From Caryophanales bacterium UBA5729 (GTDB lineage Bacteria > Bacillota_I > Bacilli_A > Izemoplasmatales > Hujiaoplasmataceae): DNA of 17,546 nt. Shown one piece after another: positions 1 to 8,315 of the stretch. The first letter of the stretch is position 1. Each line of letters opens with the position of its first letter. The notes under the pieces are model-generated. The model made no database searches and had not been told where the DNA came from. It saw only the letters and a list, made by a program, of their open reading frames with translations. The translations under genes and the position numbers were made by a program. The stretch spans positions 1 through 17,546 of the forward strand of contig DIGF01000020.1 of NCBI GenBank assembly GCA_002419505.1. Direction: 5' to 3'.

Positions 1-19
1 ACACAAGATATTTTACGCT

Positions 20-1474
20 ATGTTGGATCTTTTTAATGTTAGTAAAAAGTATACTTATTTTAAATATTTAAGTATTTTTTTGTTAGTTTGGACATTAATA
101 ACAGGCTTAAGATATGTTGTAAACAATCCTTATGTTGTCTATTATACATCTTTGACAGTTTATCCTTTATTATACTTGTTAACTGTAACTATTTTTATTG
201 CAATTCTGAACTTTTTAGAAAAAAAAATACCTAAATTACTTTTGATTTTTTTTGCTATATTTTTAATTTTAGATATAGCTATTTCTTATACAAATGATAT
301 TCATCAACTTATGTTAAAAATTGTATTTAGTCAAGACCTTACTTATACTATGGTTGGTTCAGCGGATCACGGAATCTTCTTTTATATTCACACAGGAGTT
401 TGTTATTTAATATTGTTCTTTTCCTTAATTTCAATATCGGTAAGATTATATAGAAATTTACGAAAAGATAGAGACGTAATGCCTTTTACATTTATGGTGT
501 TGAGTATTATATTAGGTGTTGTCATTAATTTCATACATTTGTTTTTTATCGAATTTAAAATTGATCCAACCTACATTGTGTTTGTTTTAGTCACTTCACT
601 TCTATATTTAATTTTTTGCATTCGGGATTTAAAACTCATACTAAAGATTAATAGTAATGAATTTATTTTGGATAATTTGCGAGAAATGTATCTACTTGTT
701 AATCAGCGCGGAATGGTTGTCGCTGTATCCTGTGAGTTAGGTGAAAAATTTAATATTGACGTCGATAATGGTTTAAGTTTTAATGATTTCAAGCGGATTA
801 TTTCGGACAAAACAATTGTATATACCGATTCTAAAAACCTTGAAAAAACTTTTATGTATAACAAAATGTACTTACACATGATTGAAAAAGATATTAAATT
901 CCCTTTTTTAAAGCAGCCTGGTAAATTTTATTTATTTTTTGACGAAACAGAGAATCAAAAAAATATTTATGAGCTCAATTATGTAATGACGCATGATTTA
1001 ATGACAAAAATTTATAATCGTAATTATTTTGAAACACTTGAGTCTGAAATTGAAGAAAATTATGATAATTACGCTTTAGTGATGTTTGACGTTGATGGTT
1101 TGAAATTATTTAATGATTACTTGGGACACGAGGCAGGAGATCAACTGCTTATAAGATTTGCTAATGCTTTAAAAATCCTAGTAGATAAATATGAAAACTT
1201 AATTCCAATCAGAATGGGTGGAGACGAGTTTTTGCTTATTATACTAAACAAAGACAGAAATGATATTGAAGAAATAATTTACGAGTTGAAAACAATAACC
1301 AACGATAAAAATATGCTGAAACATATTGGTTTCTCCTATGGTTATGGCCAGAACAATTATGCTAATAAACCGTTTAGGCGAGTGTTGCTGGAAGCTGACT
1401 CAAGTCAATATGATATGAAAACAACAAGAAAAGAGTTTAAAGAGAAACTAGAGGATTTCTTCAAAACTTTATGA
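20..1474 (+). CDS. Membrane-anchored GGDEF (diguanylate cyclase) protein, 5' end uncertain
   Basis: Predicted diguanylate cyclase, making cyclic di-GMP from two GTP at the inner face of the membrane. Residues ~14-205 hold six or seven hydrophobic segments. The stretch around residues 90-140 (a TN..H element, then an aromatic-rich helix) resembles the histidine-kinase N-terminal 7TM sensor domain. Residues ~220-310 look like a small PAS-type linker. The GGDEF domain begins near D326 (DLMTKIYNR), keeps the metal-binding aspartates of FDVDGLK (D357, D359) and has an intact GGDEF signature at 400-404. The RxxD inhibitory site expected just before GGDEF is absent (YENL there), so product inhibition through that site is unlikely. 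No ribosome site precedes the ATG at 20, and the frame stays open to base 2 (HKIFYA-), so the true start may lie upstream of the window. A strong terminator follows directly. The GGDEF assignment is secure; activity and input signal are inferred. Confidence 0.88.
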   Translation: MLDLFNVSKKYTYFKYLSIFLLVWTLITGLRYVVNNPYVVYYTSLTVYPLLYLLTVTIFIAILNFLEKKIPKLLLIFFAIFLILDIAISYTNDIHQLMLKIVFSQDLTYTMVGSADHGIFFYIHTGVCYLILFFSLISISVRLYRNLRKDRDVMPFTFMVLSIILGVVINFIHLFFIEFKIDPTYIVFVLVTSLLYLIFCIRDLKLILKINSNEFILDNLREMYLLVNQRGMVVAVSCELGEKFNIDVDNGLSFNDFKRIISDKTIVYTDSKNLEKTFMYNKMYLHMIEKDIKFPFLKQPGKFYLFFDETENQKNIYELNYVMTHDLMTKIYNRNYFETLESEIEENYDNYALVMFDVDGLKLFNDYLGHEAGDQLLIRFANALKILVDKYENLIPIRMGGDEFLLIILNKDRNDIEEIIYELKTITNDKNMLKHIGFSYGYGQNNYANKPFRRVLLEADSSQYDMKTTRKEFKEKLEDFFKTL

Positions 1475-1483
1475 TAAACGCAT

Positions 1484-1520
1484 CTGACAGTGACTTTGTG
1501 TCACTGTCAGTTTTGTTTTT
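1484..1520 (+). terminator. Rho-independent terminator after GGDEF gene
   Basis: CTGACAGTGA (1484-1493) pairs perfectly with TCACTGTCAG (1501-1510), extended by one C-G pair into the loop. A T-rich tail (TTTTGTTTTT, 1511-1520) follows. It separates the GGDEF gene from the next promoter. Confidence 0.92.
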
Positions 1521-1547
1521 GGAAAAATATATTATCTATGATATAAT
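1519..1547 (+). promoter_or_regulatory. Sigma-A-type promoter for the duplicated membrane protein gene
   Basis: TTGGAA (1519-1524), a 17-base spacer, then a perfect TATAAT (1542-1547), sitting immediately after the preceding terminator. A purine-rich ribosome site AGAGGA (1561-1566) and the ATG at 1577 follow. Confidence 0.7.
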
Positions 1548-1576
1548 ATTTATCAAATTTAGAGGAAATAAACTTT

Positions 1577-2578
1577 ATGAATAAACAAAATAATAGCTGC
1601 GAAAAAGCAAAAGAAAAGAAAATTATCCACAATCAAAAATGGATTGCTCTATTTTTTGTTTTTGCATTTGTTTTTTTGGTTTGGATATATGTAATATTTA
1701 ATTCGAGTAATCTATTTAAATATTTTTTGACATCTACGCTTTTTTTACTTTTTTTATATGGAACAATATTGGTTTTAAAGAAAGAAAGATTAATACGAGA
1801 AATAAGAATTACTTTTATAGATATTGATATTTTTTACGCTCTCGTTGGCGCTATTGCGACTTACACTTTAACTAGGACACTCCCAATCTCTAACATTATT
1901 TCTTCAGCGTCGATAGGTTTAATTGGATATGTATTATTTAAAAAGAATAGTTTTGCTATATACTGTGGCTCTTTCGTAGGTATGACATCTTCTGACTTAT
2001 TTAATTATTATCAGCTTCTTTTAGCTGGTGTAGTTTGCGGATTGGTTTTTGTTGTTGTAAAGCAAATATTAAATGGGTATGGCGGTAGACTTGGAACCAT
2101 CGCTTTTATATCAACGGCAATAATTGCATTGTTTTTTAACAAAACCAGTTTAATAGTAGAACAAAACTATTCAATATTATTAGTTTTTATAGCTAGTATT
2201 TTAGGGGTCACAATTACCTTTTTGATTCATAATAACTTAAAACAATCGGTTATTCTAGCATCCGTGATACCAAGCTTGTTAATCGCGGTAATTATCGAGA
2301 TATTCTTTAAAAATCTTATGGTTTATTCTGCAGTTTTTTTTACAGCGAGCTTTTTAGGAATGGCGGATAACAAGAATATATCAAATATACTTTCTGCGCT
2401 ATTTGCGGGTGTTGTAATGTCAATAATATTTTTGAGTTTTTTTAATTTCTTTAATGGTTTTGGTGGGAAAATGGGAATGTCAGCTTTTGTTTCACTAGTT
2501 ATTTATTTAGCCATAAAGGATATCATTAACAGAGTTAAAAGCACAAAAAAAACAGAGCGATTAGAAGTGGTATTTTAA
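1577..2578 (+). CDS. Multi-pass membrane protein of unknown function with two-fold internal repeat
   Basis: I do not recognise this family. The 333-residue protein has a charged N-terminus (1-21), two hydrophobic helices (~22-65), then two homologous membrane units. Unit 1 carries GSFVGM (131-136), LLLAGVV and NGYGGRLG (166-173) followed by AF.S. Unit 2 carries ASFLGM (257-262), LFAGVV and NGFGGKMG (293-300), again followed by AF.S. The spacing between copies is 126-127 residues, so this is a tandem duplication of a membrane module with the paired signature S-F-x-G-M ... AGVV ... N-G-[YF]-G-G-[RK]-[LM]-G. Glycine-rich repeated halves are typical of channels or transporters with pseudo-symmetry, but the substrate is unknown. 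The gene has its own promoter, and neither neighbour explains it. The start is supported by AGAGGA 10 bases upstream. The coding call is firm; any function is speculation. Confidence 0.85.
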   Translation: MNKQNNSCEKAKEKKIIHNQKWIALFFVFAFVFLVWIYVIFNSSNLFKYFLTSTLFLLFLYGTILVLKKERLIREIRITFIDIDIFYALVGAIATYTLTRTLPISNIISSASIGLIGYVLFKKNSFAIYCGSFVGMTSSDLFNYYQLLLAGVVCGLVFVVVKQILNGYGGRLGTIAFISTAIIALFFNKTSLIVEQNYSILLVFIASILGVTITFLIHNNLKQSVILASVIPSLLIAVIIEIFFKNLMVYSAVFFTASFLGMADNKNISNILSALFAGVVMSIIFLSFFNFFNGFGGKMGMSAFVSLVIYLAIKDIINRVKSTKKTERLEVVF

Positions 2579-2697
2579 AATAGTATATCAATTTATCTAA
2601 AGATTCTCTCAAAATGTGTCAGAAAATTTTTCCGAATACGATTAACAAATAATATTTGAAACTGTGATATAATTTTTATATAAAGTGTGGTGATATA
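2579..2697 (+). promoter_or_regulatory. Intergenic promoter region for the flavoprotein-lplA gene run
   Basis: An extended -10 element TGATATAAT lies at 2665-2673. The only -35 candidate, TTAACA (2642-2647), has a long 20-base spacer, so the extended -10 probably does most of the work. No T-tailed hairpin is visible after the preceding gene, so read-through from 1577-2578 is possible. Confidence 0.5.
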
Positions 2698-3915
2698 TTG
2701 AAAAATTCAACAATCATTATTGTCGGTGGAGGCGCGAGCGGCATTATGGCAGCTTTAAGCGCGAAAAATCACAATAATCGAGTGATTATTTTAGAAAAAA
2801 ATAATAGAATTGGAAAAAAGATATTGGTAACTGGCAATGGAAGATGCAACTATACTAATAGTTTGCTGACTGAAAATGATTATAATAACCCAGATTTCGT
2901 TAAAGTAGTTTATTCTCATTTTGGTTATTTTCAAACAATTGATTTTTTTGAAAGCATTGGTATATTACCTAAAATTGAGAACGAAGGAAAAGCTTTTCCG
3001 TTAAGCGAACAAGCCTCAAGTTTCCTTGATGTTTTCTTATATGAAATTATAAAAAGAGAAATTGAGATTAAATTAGAGTTCAATGTTAAACAAATTAAAA
3101 AAAAGAGCGAATATTTTTACGTTATAGGAGCTAACGGAGAAACGGTTAAGGCGGACAAAGTGATACTCAGCACTGGTGGAAAAGCCATGCCACTAACTGG
3201 CAGTGACGGATCGGGTTATGAAATTGCTGAGTCATTCGGTCATAAGCTTACGAATATTTTCCCTGCTTTAGTCAAGTTAAGATTGGATTTTCCTTATTTA
3301 AAACATTTGTCAGGTGTAAAAATTAATAGCCAAGTTGATTTGATTTCAAACGAACAATTAATTCAATCTGAATATGGAGACATCTTATTTACCAATTACG
3401 GTATAAGTGGACCGACTATTTTAGAGCTTAGCAGAAAAGCAAATTCACTTTTACTAGAAGGAAAAAATGTTGAACTAAGAGTTGTACTAATTCAATCAGT
3501 ATCTAAAGCGAAACTTATTGATAGATTTTTTAGTAATCCGAATAAATCTATTGAACAGAGTTTAATTGGACTAGTTAATAAGAAATTTATAAATGTACTT
3601 GTTAAAGAATCAAATATTGAAAAAAATTCAATTTTAATAAAAGATATCGATAAATCAAAAATATTAAAACTTGTAAATCTATTGTTCGATTTAAGAATTA
3701 AAGTTATTGGCAGTTTGAATTTTGAAGAAGCTCAAATTACTGCTGGAGGCGTTAATCTTAATGATGTGAATTCAAAAACTTTAGAATCAAAGTTGATTCC
3801 AGGTCTTTTTTTTGCTGGCGAAATTTTGGATGTTGATGGTAGGTGCGGAGGCTTTAATCTCCAATGGGCATGGTCAAGCGGATATCAAGCCGGTAAATAT
3901 GCTAGTATGGATTAG
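2698..3915 (+). CDS. HI0933-family FAD-dependent oxidoreductase (COG2081, BaiN/YhiN-like)
   Basis: Flavoprotein of the HI0933 family (Pfam HI0933_like), cytosolic, binding FAD and probably using NAD(P)H; the physiological substrate is not settled for most members. The Rossmann dinucleotide motif VGGGASGIMAA starts at residue ~9. The family hallmark GKKILVTGNGRCNYTN follows at ~40-55. The C-terminal FAD-contacting block runs from AQITAGGVNL to FFAGEILDVDGRCGGFNLQ. Its 405 residues are the normal full length. The start is TTG: the FAD motif begins only a few residues later, no in-frame ATG lies close by, and GGTGAT at 2689-2694 can serve as a weak ribosome site. Only 5 bases separate its stop from the next gene, a second and unrelated-subfamily FAD enzyme, so the two are very likely co-translated. 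The family call is firm; the reaction is unknown. Confidence 0.92.
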   Translation: MKNSTIIIVGGGASGIMAALSAKNHNNRVIILEKNNRIGKKILVTGNGRCNYTNSLLTENDYNNPDFVKVVYSHFGYFQTIDFFESIGILPKIENEGKAFPLSEQASSFLDVFLYEIIKREIEIKLEFNVKQIKKKSEYFYVIGANGETVKADKVILSTGGKAMPLTGSDGSGYEIAESFGHKLTNIFPALVKLRLDFPYLKHLSGVKINSQVDLISNEQLIQSEYGDILFTNYGISGPTILELSRKANSLLLEGKNVELRVVLIQSVSKAKLIDRFFSNPNKSIEQSLIGLVNKKFINVLVKESNIEKNSILIKDIDKSKILKLVNLLFDLRIKVIGSLNFEEAQITAGGVNLNDVNSKTLESKLIPGLFFAGEILDVDGRCGGFNLQWAWSSGYQAGKYASMD

Positions 3916-3920
3916 TTGAA

Positions 3921-5525
3921 ATGATTAGGGTAACTGAAATAAAATTGTCTTTAGATCAGGTAATTAATAAAGATATAGAAAAAGAAAATTTAATAAATAC
4001 GATTAAAAGAAAATACAAAATAGATAAAATATTAGAGTTAGCAATCTATAAAAAAGCGATTGACGCAAGACATAAAAGTGCGATAAATTTCGTCTATACA
4101 GTTGATTTTTCAACAAAGCGAGAAAATGAAGTTTTAGCGCTAAAAGATAAACATATTAGTTTAACTCCAAACACAAAATATATTGATGTTAAAAGCGGAA
4201 ATTCTGTTCTAAAGAACAGACCAGTTATAGTTGGTTTTGGTCCGTCTGGAATATTTGCGGCTTATGTGCTAGCAAAAAATGGATATAGACCAATCATTAT
4301 TGAACAAGGTGTAGATGTTGATCAAAGAGATATTCTTTATCAGAATTTTATAGATACTAGAAAATTTGAAAAGAAAGCCTCTATTCAATTTGGAGAAGGC
4401 GGTGCTGGAACTTATTCCGATGGAAAATTGACTACTTCAATAAGTGATTTAAGATGCCGGTTTGTATTAGAAACTTTAGTTAATTATGGTGCGGATAAGG
4501 AAATATTGTATATAAATAAACCGCATGTGGGTACTGATAAACTGAAAGAAATTATCAAATTAATGAGAAAAGAAATCATCAGCTATGGTGGTGAAGTAAA
4601 GTTTGATACGGAAATGACTGATTTTTTAATTGAGAAAAACAGGGTTACAGGTATTGTAGTAAATAATAAAGAAGTAATAAAAACAGAGATTTTACTTTTA
4701 GGAATAGGACACAGCTCGAGAAGCACATTTGAACTTATTAAATCTAGAGAATTTAATATTTCTGCCAAACCTTTTTCTGTTGGGCTGAGAATAGAACATC
4801 CTCAAAAACTGATAAATCAATCACAATATGGAGAATTTTCTAATCACCCAAGTTTAGGTGCCGCGGATTATAAATTTGTTTTTCATGACTCTAGCGGAAG
4901 AAGCGCTTATACTTTTTGCATGTGCCCTGGCGGTTATGTTGTTTGTGGTTCAACTGAAGAAGGCGGCGTAGTCACTAATGGTATGAGCGAGAGTAAACGC
5001 GATTACAAAAACTCAAACTCAGCACTTTTAGTGAATGTTAAACTTGAAGATTTTGAATCTGAAGATGTCCTAGCCGGCATGTACTTTCAAAGAAATTTAG
5101 AGAAATTAGCATTTAAGTCCGGCGGAGAAAATTATAATGCTCCTGTTCAGTTAGTAGGCGATTTCATTAATAATACTGAAAGTCAAAGTTTTTTTGATGT
5201 TCTTCCCACATATAAACCAGGGACTAAATTCGTTAATTTTAATGAAATCTTACCCAAGTATATCACAGATACTCTAAAAGCTGGTATCATTGATTTTGAT
5301 AAAAAACTTAAAGGTTTTGCGATGAATAATGCGATACTAACAGGCTTTGAAACTCGTTCTTCATCACCAATAAGAATTGTTAGGGATAACAATTATGAAA
5401 GCAACATTAAGGGTGTATATCCGATGGGTGAAGGCTCTGGTTATGCAGGCGGAATAATGACGTCGGCTGTTGATGGAATTAAAGTTGCTGAACAAATAAT
5501 TAAAGAATATAAGCCTATATTATGA
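3921..5525 (+). CDS. COG2509-type FAD-dependent dehydrogenase
   Basis: Uncharacterised FAD-dependent protein of the COG2509 type. The first ~100 residues form the family's N-terminal alpha/beta domain (MIRVTEIKLSLDQ..., with the conserved KAIDARHK element). The FAD Rossmann motif GFGPSGIFAAYVLAKNGY starts at residue 105. The diagnostic QFGEGGAGTYSDGKL lies at 156-170. The C-terminal FAD-binding block is GVYPMGEGSGYAGGIMTSA near residue 500. At 534 residues it is full length. These proteins occur across low-GC Firmicutes and Bacteroidetes; their substrate is not established. The ATG follows the HI0933-family gene by 5 bases, with only TTAGTTGAA before it and no strong ribosome site, consistent with translational coupling. 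The C-terminal domain has a CMCPGGYVVC stretch whose cysteines could be redox- or metal-related (inference). Confidence 0.9.
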   Translation: MIRVTEIKLSLDQVINKDIEKENLINTIKRKYKIDKILELAIYKKAIDARHKSAINFVYTVDFSTKRENEVLALKDKHISLTPNTKYIDVKSGNSVLKNRPVIVGFGPSGIFAAYVLAKNGYRPIIIEQGVDVDQRDILYQNFIDTRKFEKKASIQFGEGGAGTYSDGKLTTSISDLRCRFVLETLVNYGADKEILYINKPHVGTDKLKEIIKLMRKEIISYGGEVKFDTEMTDFLIEKNRVTGIVVNNKEVIKTEILLLGIGHSSRSTFELIKSREFNISAKPFSVGLRIEHPQKLINQSQYGEFSNHPSLGAADYKFVFHDSSGRSAYTFCMCPGGYVVCGSTEEGGVVTNGMSESKRDYKNSNSALLVNVKLEDFESEDVLAGMYFQRNLEKLAFKSGGENYNAPVQLVGDFINNTESQSFFDVLPTYKPGTKFVNFNEILPKYITDTLKAGIIDFDKKLKGFAMNNAILTGFETRSSSPIRIVRDNNYESNIKGVYPMGEGSGYAGGIMTSAVDGIKVAEQIIKEYKPIL

Positions 5526-5587
5526 GATTTTAACTCTCTTAGTCAAATTTCGTGTATTTTAGCCGTAAATGTCATGCGAGGTAAAAA

Positions 5588-6982
5588 ATGGAAGCAGCTA
5601 GGTCTGAATTATTAGGGAAAACAGATGTTAAGAAAGCTTTAATACAATTATCTATACCAGCTACATTCGCCATGATTGTAACAGCGCTTTATAATTTGGT
5701 TGATACCATTTTTGTTGGTAGAGGTGCCGGCGATATTGCAATAGGGGCTTTATCAATTGCGAATCCAGTTCAGATGATTGTGATGGCCTTTGGATTAATG
5801 ATTGGTATCGGTTCTTCATCAATTTTTTCTAGAGCATATGGACGTAATGATAAAGAAGTAATGAGAAGAAGTGTCAATACTGCTATCTTAATGGGCGTTG
5901 TGTTATCAGTCTTGATAGCTGTTGTAGGTATGATTTTTCTTGATGAAATGTTGTATTTTTTCGGGGCAACTGAAGGTAATATACATTTTGCGCATGATTA
6001 TCTTTTTTATATTTTGATTGGTTTAATACCTTTCTCATTATCAGTAATCTTTAACAATCTAGCTAGAGCTGAAGGAAGAGCTAAAATAGCTATGATTTCC
6101 ATGGTAATTGGAGCGGGCGTAAACATTATCCTTGATCCAATATTTATTTTTGATTGGGGTTTAAATTTAGGTGTTAAAGGTGCTGCAATAGCGACTATAA
6201 TTGCCAAAACCGCTTCTTTCATTTATGTTTTTGCGGCTTCCTTATCTAAAAAATCAAAATTACAAATTAATCTTAAAAAAATTCATGAAGTCGATTTTAA
6301 GATGGTGGGAGAAATTTCTGCTATCGGCTTTCCTTCTTTCATTAGAAATGCATTAGCCGCGATTTTAGTTATATTAATTAATAACTTAATTAAAAAGTAT
6401 GTGCCTGATAGCCCAGAAATCTATATTTCAATTTTTGGTGTAATTAACCGTTTAATAATGTTTTTATGGCTTCCTGGATTTGGATTAGTTCAAGGTTTGC
6501 AGCCAATTGTCGGCTACAATTTTGGAGCGAAATTGTATCAGAGACTTTACGATGTTATTCATTATACAAAGAAGCTGATGATCATATATTTTATCGCCGT
6601 ATTTGCGATTGCTTTAGTTTTTGCAAAGCAGTTATTTCTTCTATTCTCTGAAGAACAGAATCCTATTTTTATGACCCAGGGCCCCTTGGCTTTAAGAATT
6701 GTTTCCATTGGCTTTTTACTAGTCAGCTATCAAATCATTTTATCTAGCGTTTATCAAGCGATGGGTTATCCTGTTAGGGCTTTTTTAGTAGCTATGTCTC
6801 GACAATTTATATTATTTATTCCTTTAGTATTCATTTTTACTAATATCTGGGGAATCGATGGTATTTGGTATACTTTTGTTGCATCAGATTTGATTGCTGG
6901 TTTTGTGTCATTTATTGTATATAAATATGAAATGAAAGATTTGGCGAAAAAGATACAACCAATGCCAACTTTTGTAAATTAA
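5588..6982 (+). CDS. MATE-family multidrug/toxin efflux transporter
   Basis: Inner-membrane exporter of the MATE superfamily, normally driven by Na+ or H+ exchange. The 464-residue protein has about 12 hydrophobic helices in two MatE halves. The first half opens with IPATFAMIVTALYNLVDTIFVGRG (around residues 24-47), the standard MATE helix-1 signature, and continues with IANPVQMIVMAFGLMIGIGSSS. The second half opens near residue 245 (IGFPSFIRNALAAILVILINN) and has WLPGFGLVQGLQPIVGYNFGA. The ATG at 5588 follows GCGAGG (5576-5581). The 62-base gap from the previous gene shows no convincing promoter or terminator, so it probably shares the upstream transcript. The substrate cannot be read from sequence. 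Next to two flavoproteins, export of redox-active or aromatic compounds is possible but is inference only. Confidence 0.92.
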   Translation: MEAARSELLGKTDVKKALIQLSIPATFAMIVTALYNLVDTIFVGRGAGDIAIGALSIANPVQMIVMAFGLMIGIGSSSIFSRAYGRNDKEVMRRSVNTAILMGVVLSVLIAVVGMIFLDEMLYFFGATEGNIHFAHDYLFYILIGLIPFSLSVIFNNLARAEGRAKIAMISMVIGAGVNIILDPIFIFDWGLNLGVKGAAIATIIAKTASFIYVFAASLSKKSKLQINLKKIHEVDFKMVGEISAIGFPSFIRNALAAILVILINNLIKKYVPDSPEIYISIFGVINRLIMFLWLPGFGLVQGLQPIVGYNFGAKLYQRLYDVIHYTKKLMIIYFIAVFAIALVFAKQLFLLFSEEQNPIFMTQGPLALRIVSIGFLLVSYQIILSSVYQAMGYPVRAFLVAMSRQFILFIPLVFIFTNIWGIDGIWYTFVASDLIAGFVSFIVYKYEMKDLAKKIQPMPTFVN

Positions 6983-6985
6983 TTA

Positions 6986-6992
6986 AAAGGAG
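6986..6992 (+). promoter_or_regulatory. Ribosome site that fixes the pepC start
   Basis: AAAGGAG lies 8 bases before the ATG at 7001. The in-frame GTG at 6992 overlaps this site and cannot use it, so 7001 is preferred. Confidence 0.8.
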
Positions 6993-7000
6993 TGAAAAGA

Positions 7001-8314
7001 ATGAATAAAATAGACATCTTAGAACTTGAAAAGTGGAATAAAGAATTGGATCAAGATCCAATAAATTTAGTTTTAAAAAGAGCATTGACCAAGAATGAGA
7101 TTCAAACAATCGCTTTGAAACAGGAGAGCACACCATTAACAACATTTAAGTTCAGCAAAGAAATCAAAACACTGCCAGTTGCAAATCAACAAAAAACTGG
7201 GAGGTGTTGGATTTTTGCTGGATTAAATGTACTAAGAGAAATAATCGCTAAAAGATATGGGTTGAAGGATTTTGAGCTGTCACAAAATTATGTAGCATTT
7301 TTTGATAAACTTGAAAAAATCAATTATTTTTTGAACAGCGTTGATGATTTTATTAATGCAGATAAGGATGATCGCACACTACAACATTTAGTGAGAGTTG
7401 GAATTCAAGATGGTGGCCAATGGGATATGTTTGTGGCATTAATTGAGAAATACGGGATTGTTCCTAAGGATGCAATGGACGAAACTGCCAATAGTTCTTC
7501 TACAAGAATTATGAATCAATTTATAAACTTGAAGTTAAGACAATATGTCAGTAATTCCAGGAAAAACAAATCAAGTAAAGAAAAATATAAAGCACAAACT
7601 ATAAAAGAATTATACGGGTTTTTAATATCAAATTTTGGTAATCCACCTAAAGTTTTTGATTTTGAATATGTTGATAAAGAGGGGCAATATAATCTAAATG
7701 AAAACACAACTCCTGCAGCATTCTTCAAAGAATATATTGGAGATAAATTGAATGACTATGTGAGTTTGATACACGCTCCGACTGACGATAAGCCATTTAA
7801 CAAAACTTACACAGTTGCATATTTGGGTAATGTAATTGAAGGAAGAAAAATCAAATATTTAAACATAAAAATGGAAGATCTTAAAGCGAAAATTATTGCT
7901 CAACTAAACGATGATGAAGTTGTTTGGTTTGGCAGCGATGTCGGACACTATGGTGATCGAGACTTAGGTGTATGGGCAGATGATCGTTATGATTATGAAA
8001 AAATATTTAGGTTAGATTTTAATCTTGATAAAGCCTCAATGTTAGATTATGGTCACTCGCAAATGAATCACGCAATGGTTATCACTGGTTATGCAAGCAA
8101 AAATAATTTGCCAATAAAATATAAAATTGAAAATAGTTGGGGAGACAAGGCTGGAAAAAAAGGATACTTTGTAGCCTCGGATTCTTGGTTTGATAAGTTT
8201 GTTTATCAAGCGGTTATTAATAAAAAATATTTAAGTGAATCTGAGTTAAAAATTTGGGAAGAAGAACCTAAAATTTTAAAGCCTTGGGATCCTATGGGAT
8301 CTTTGGCAAAGTAA
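7001..8314 (+). CDS. pepC: Aminopeptidase C (bleomycin hydrolase family, C1B cysteine peptidase)
   Basis: Cytosolic cysteine aminopeptidase of the papain-like C1B family (PepC/bleomycin hydrolase), removing N-terminal residues from peptides and supplying amino acids. All three catalytic elements are present: QQKTGRCWIFAGLN with the nucleophile C69, MNHAMVITGY with H357, and KIENSWGD with N378. The tail KPWDPMGSLAK matches the conserved C-terminal arm that, in characterised members, enters the active site and gives aminopeptidase specificity. Its 437 residues are the normal full length. AAAGGAG at 6986-6992 supports the ATG at 7001; a longer reading from GTG at 6992 would add only three residues. 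The gene starts 18 bases after the MATE stop, and the lipoate ligase gene begins 1 base after its own stop. No signal peptide is present. Confidence 0.95.
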   Translation: MNKIDILELEKWNKELDQDPINLVLKRALTKNEIQTIALKQESTPLTTFKFSKEIKTLPVANQQKTGRCWIFAGLNVLREIIAKRYGLKDFELSQNYVAFFDKLEKINYFLNSVDDFINADKDDRTLQHLVRVGIQDGGQWDMFVALIEKYGIVPKDAMDETANSSSTRIMNQFINLKLRQYVSNSRKNKSSKEKYKAQTIKELYGFLISNFGNPPKVFDFEYVDKEGQYNLNENTTPAAFFKEYIGDKLNDYVSLIHAPTDDKPFNKTYTVAYLGNVIEGRKIKYLNIKMEDLKAKIIAQLNDDEVVWFGSDVGHYGDRDLGVWADDRYDYEKIFRLDFNLDKASMLDYGHSQMNHAMVITGYASKNNLPIKYKIENSWGDKAGKKGYFVASDSWFDKFVYQAVINKKYLSESELKIWEEEPKILKPWDPMGSLAK

Positions 8315-8315
8315 A

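Noticed and set aside
2621..2640. GAAAATTTTTC near 2624-2634 as a terminator after the duplicated membrane protein gene
   Set aside because: The self-complementary run leaves no loop and has no GC stem or T tail.
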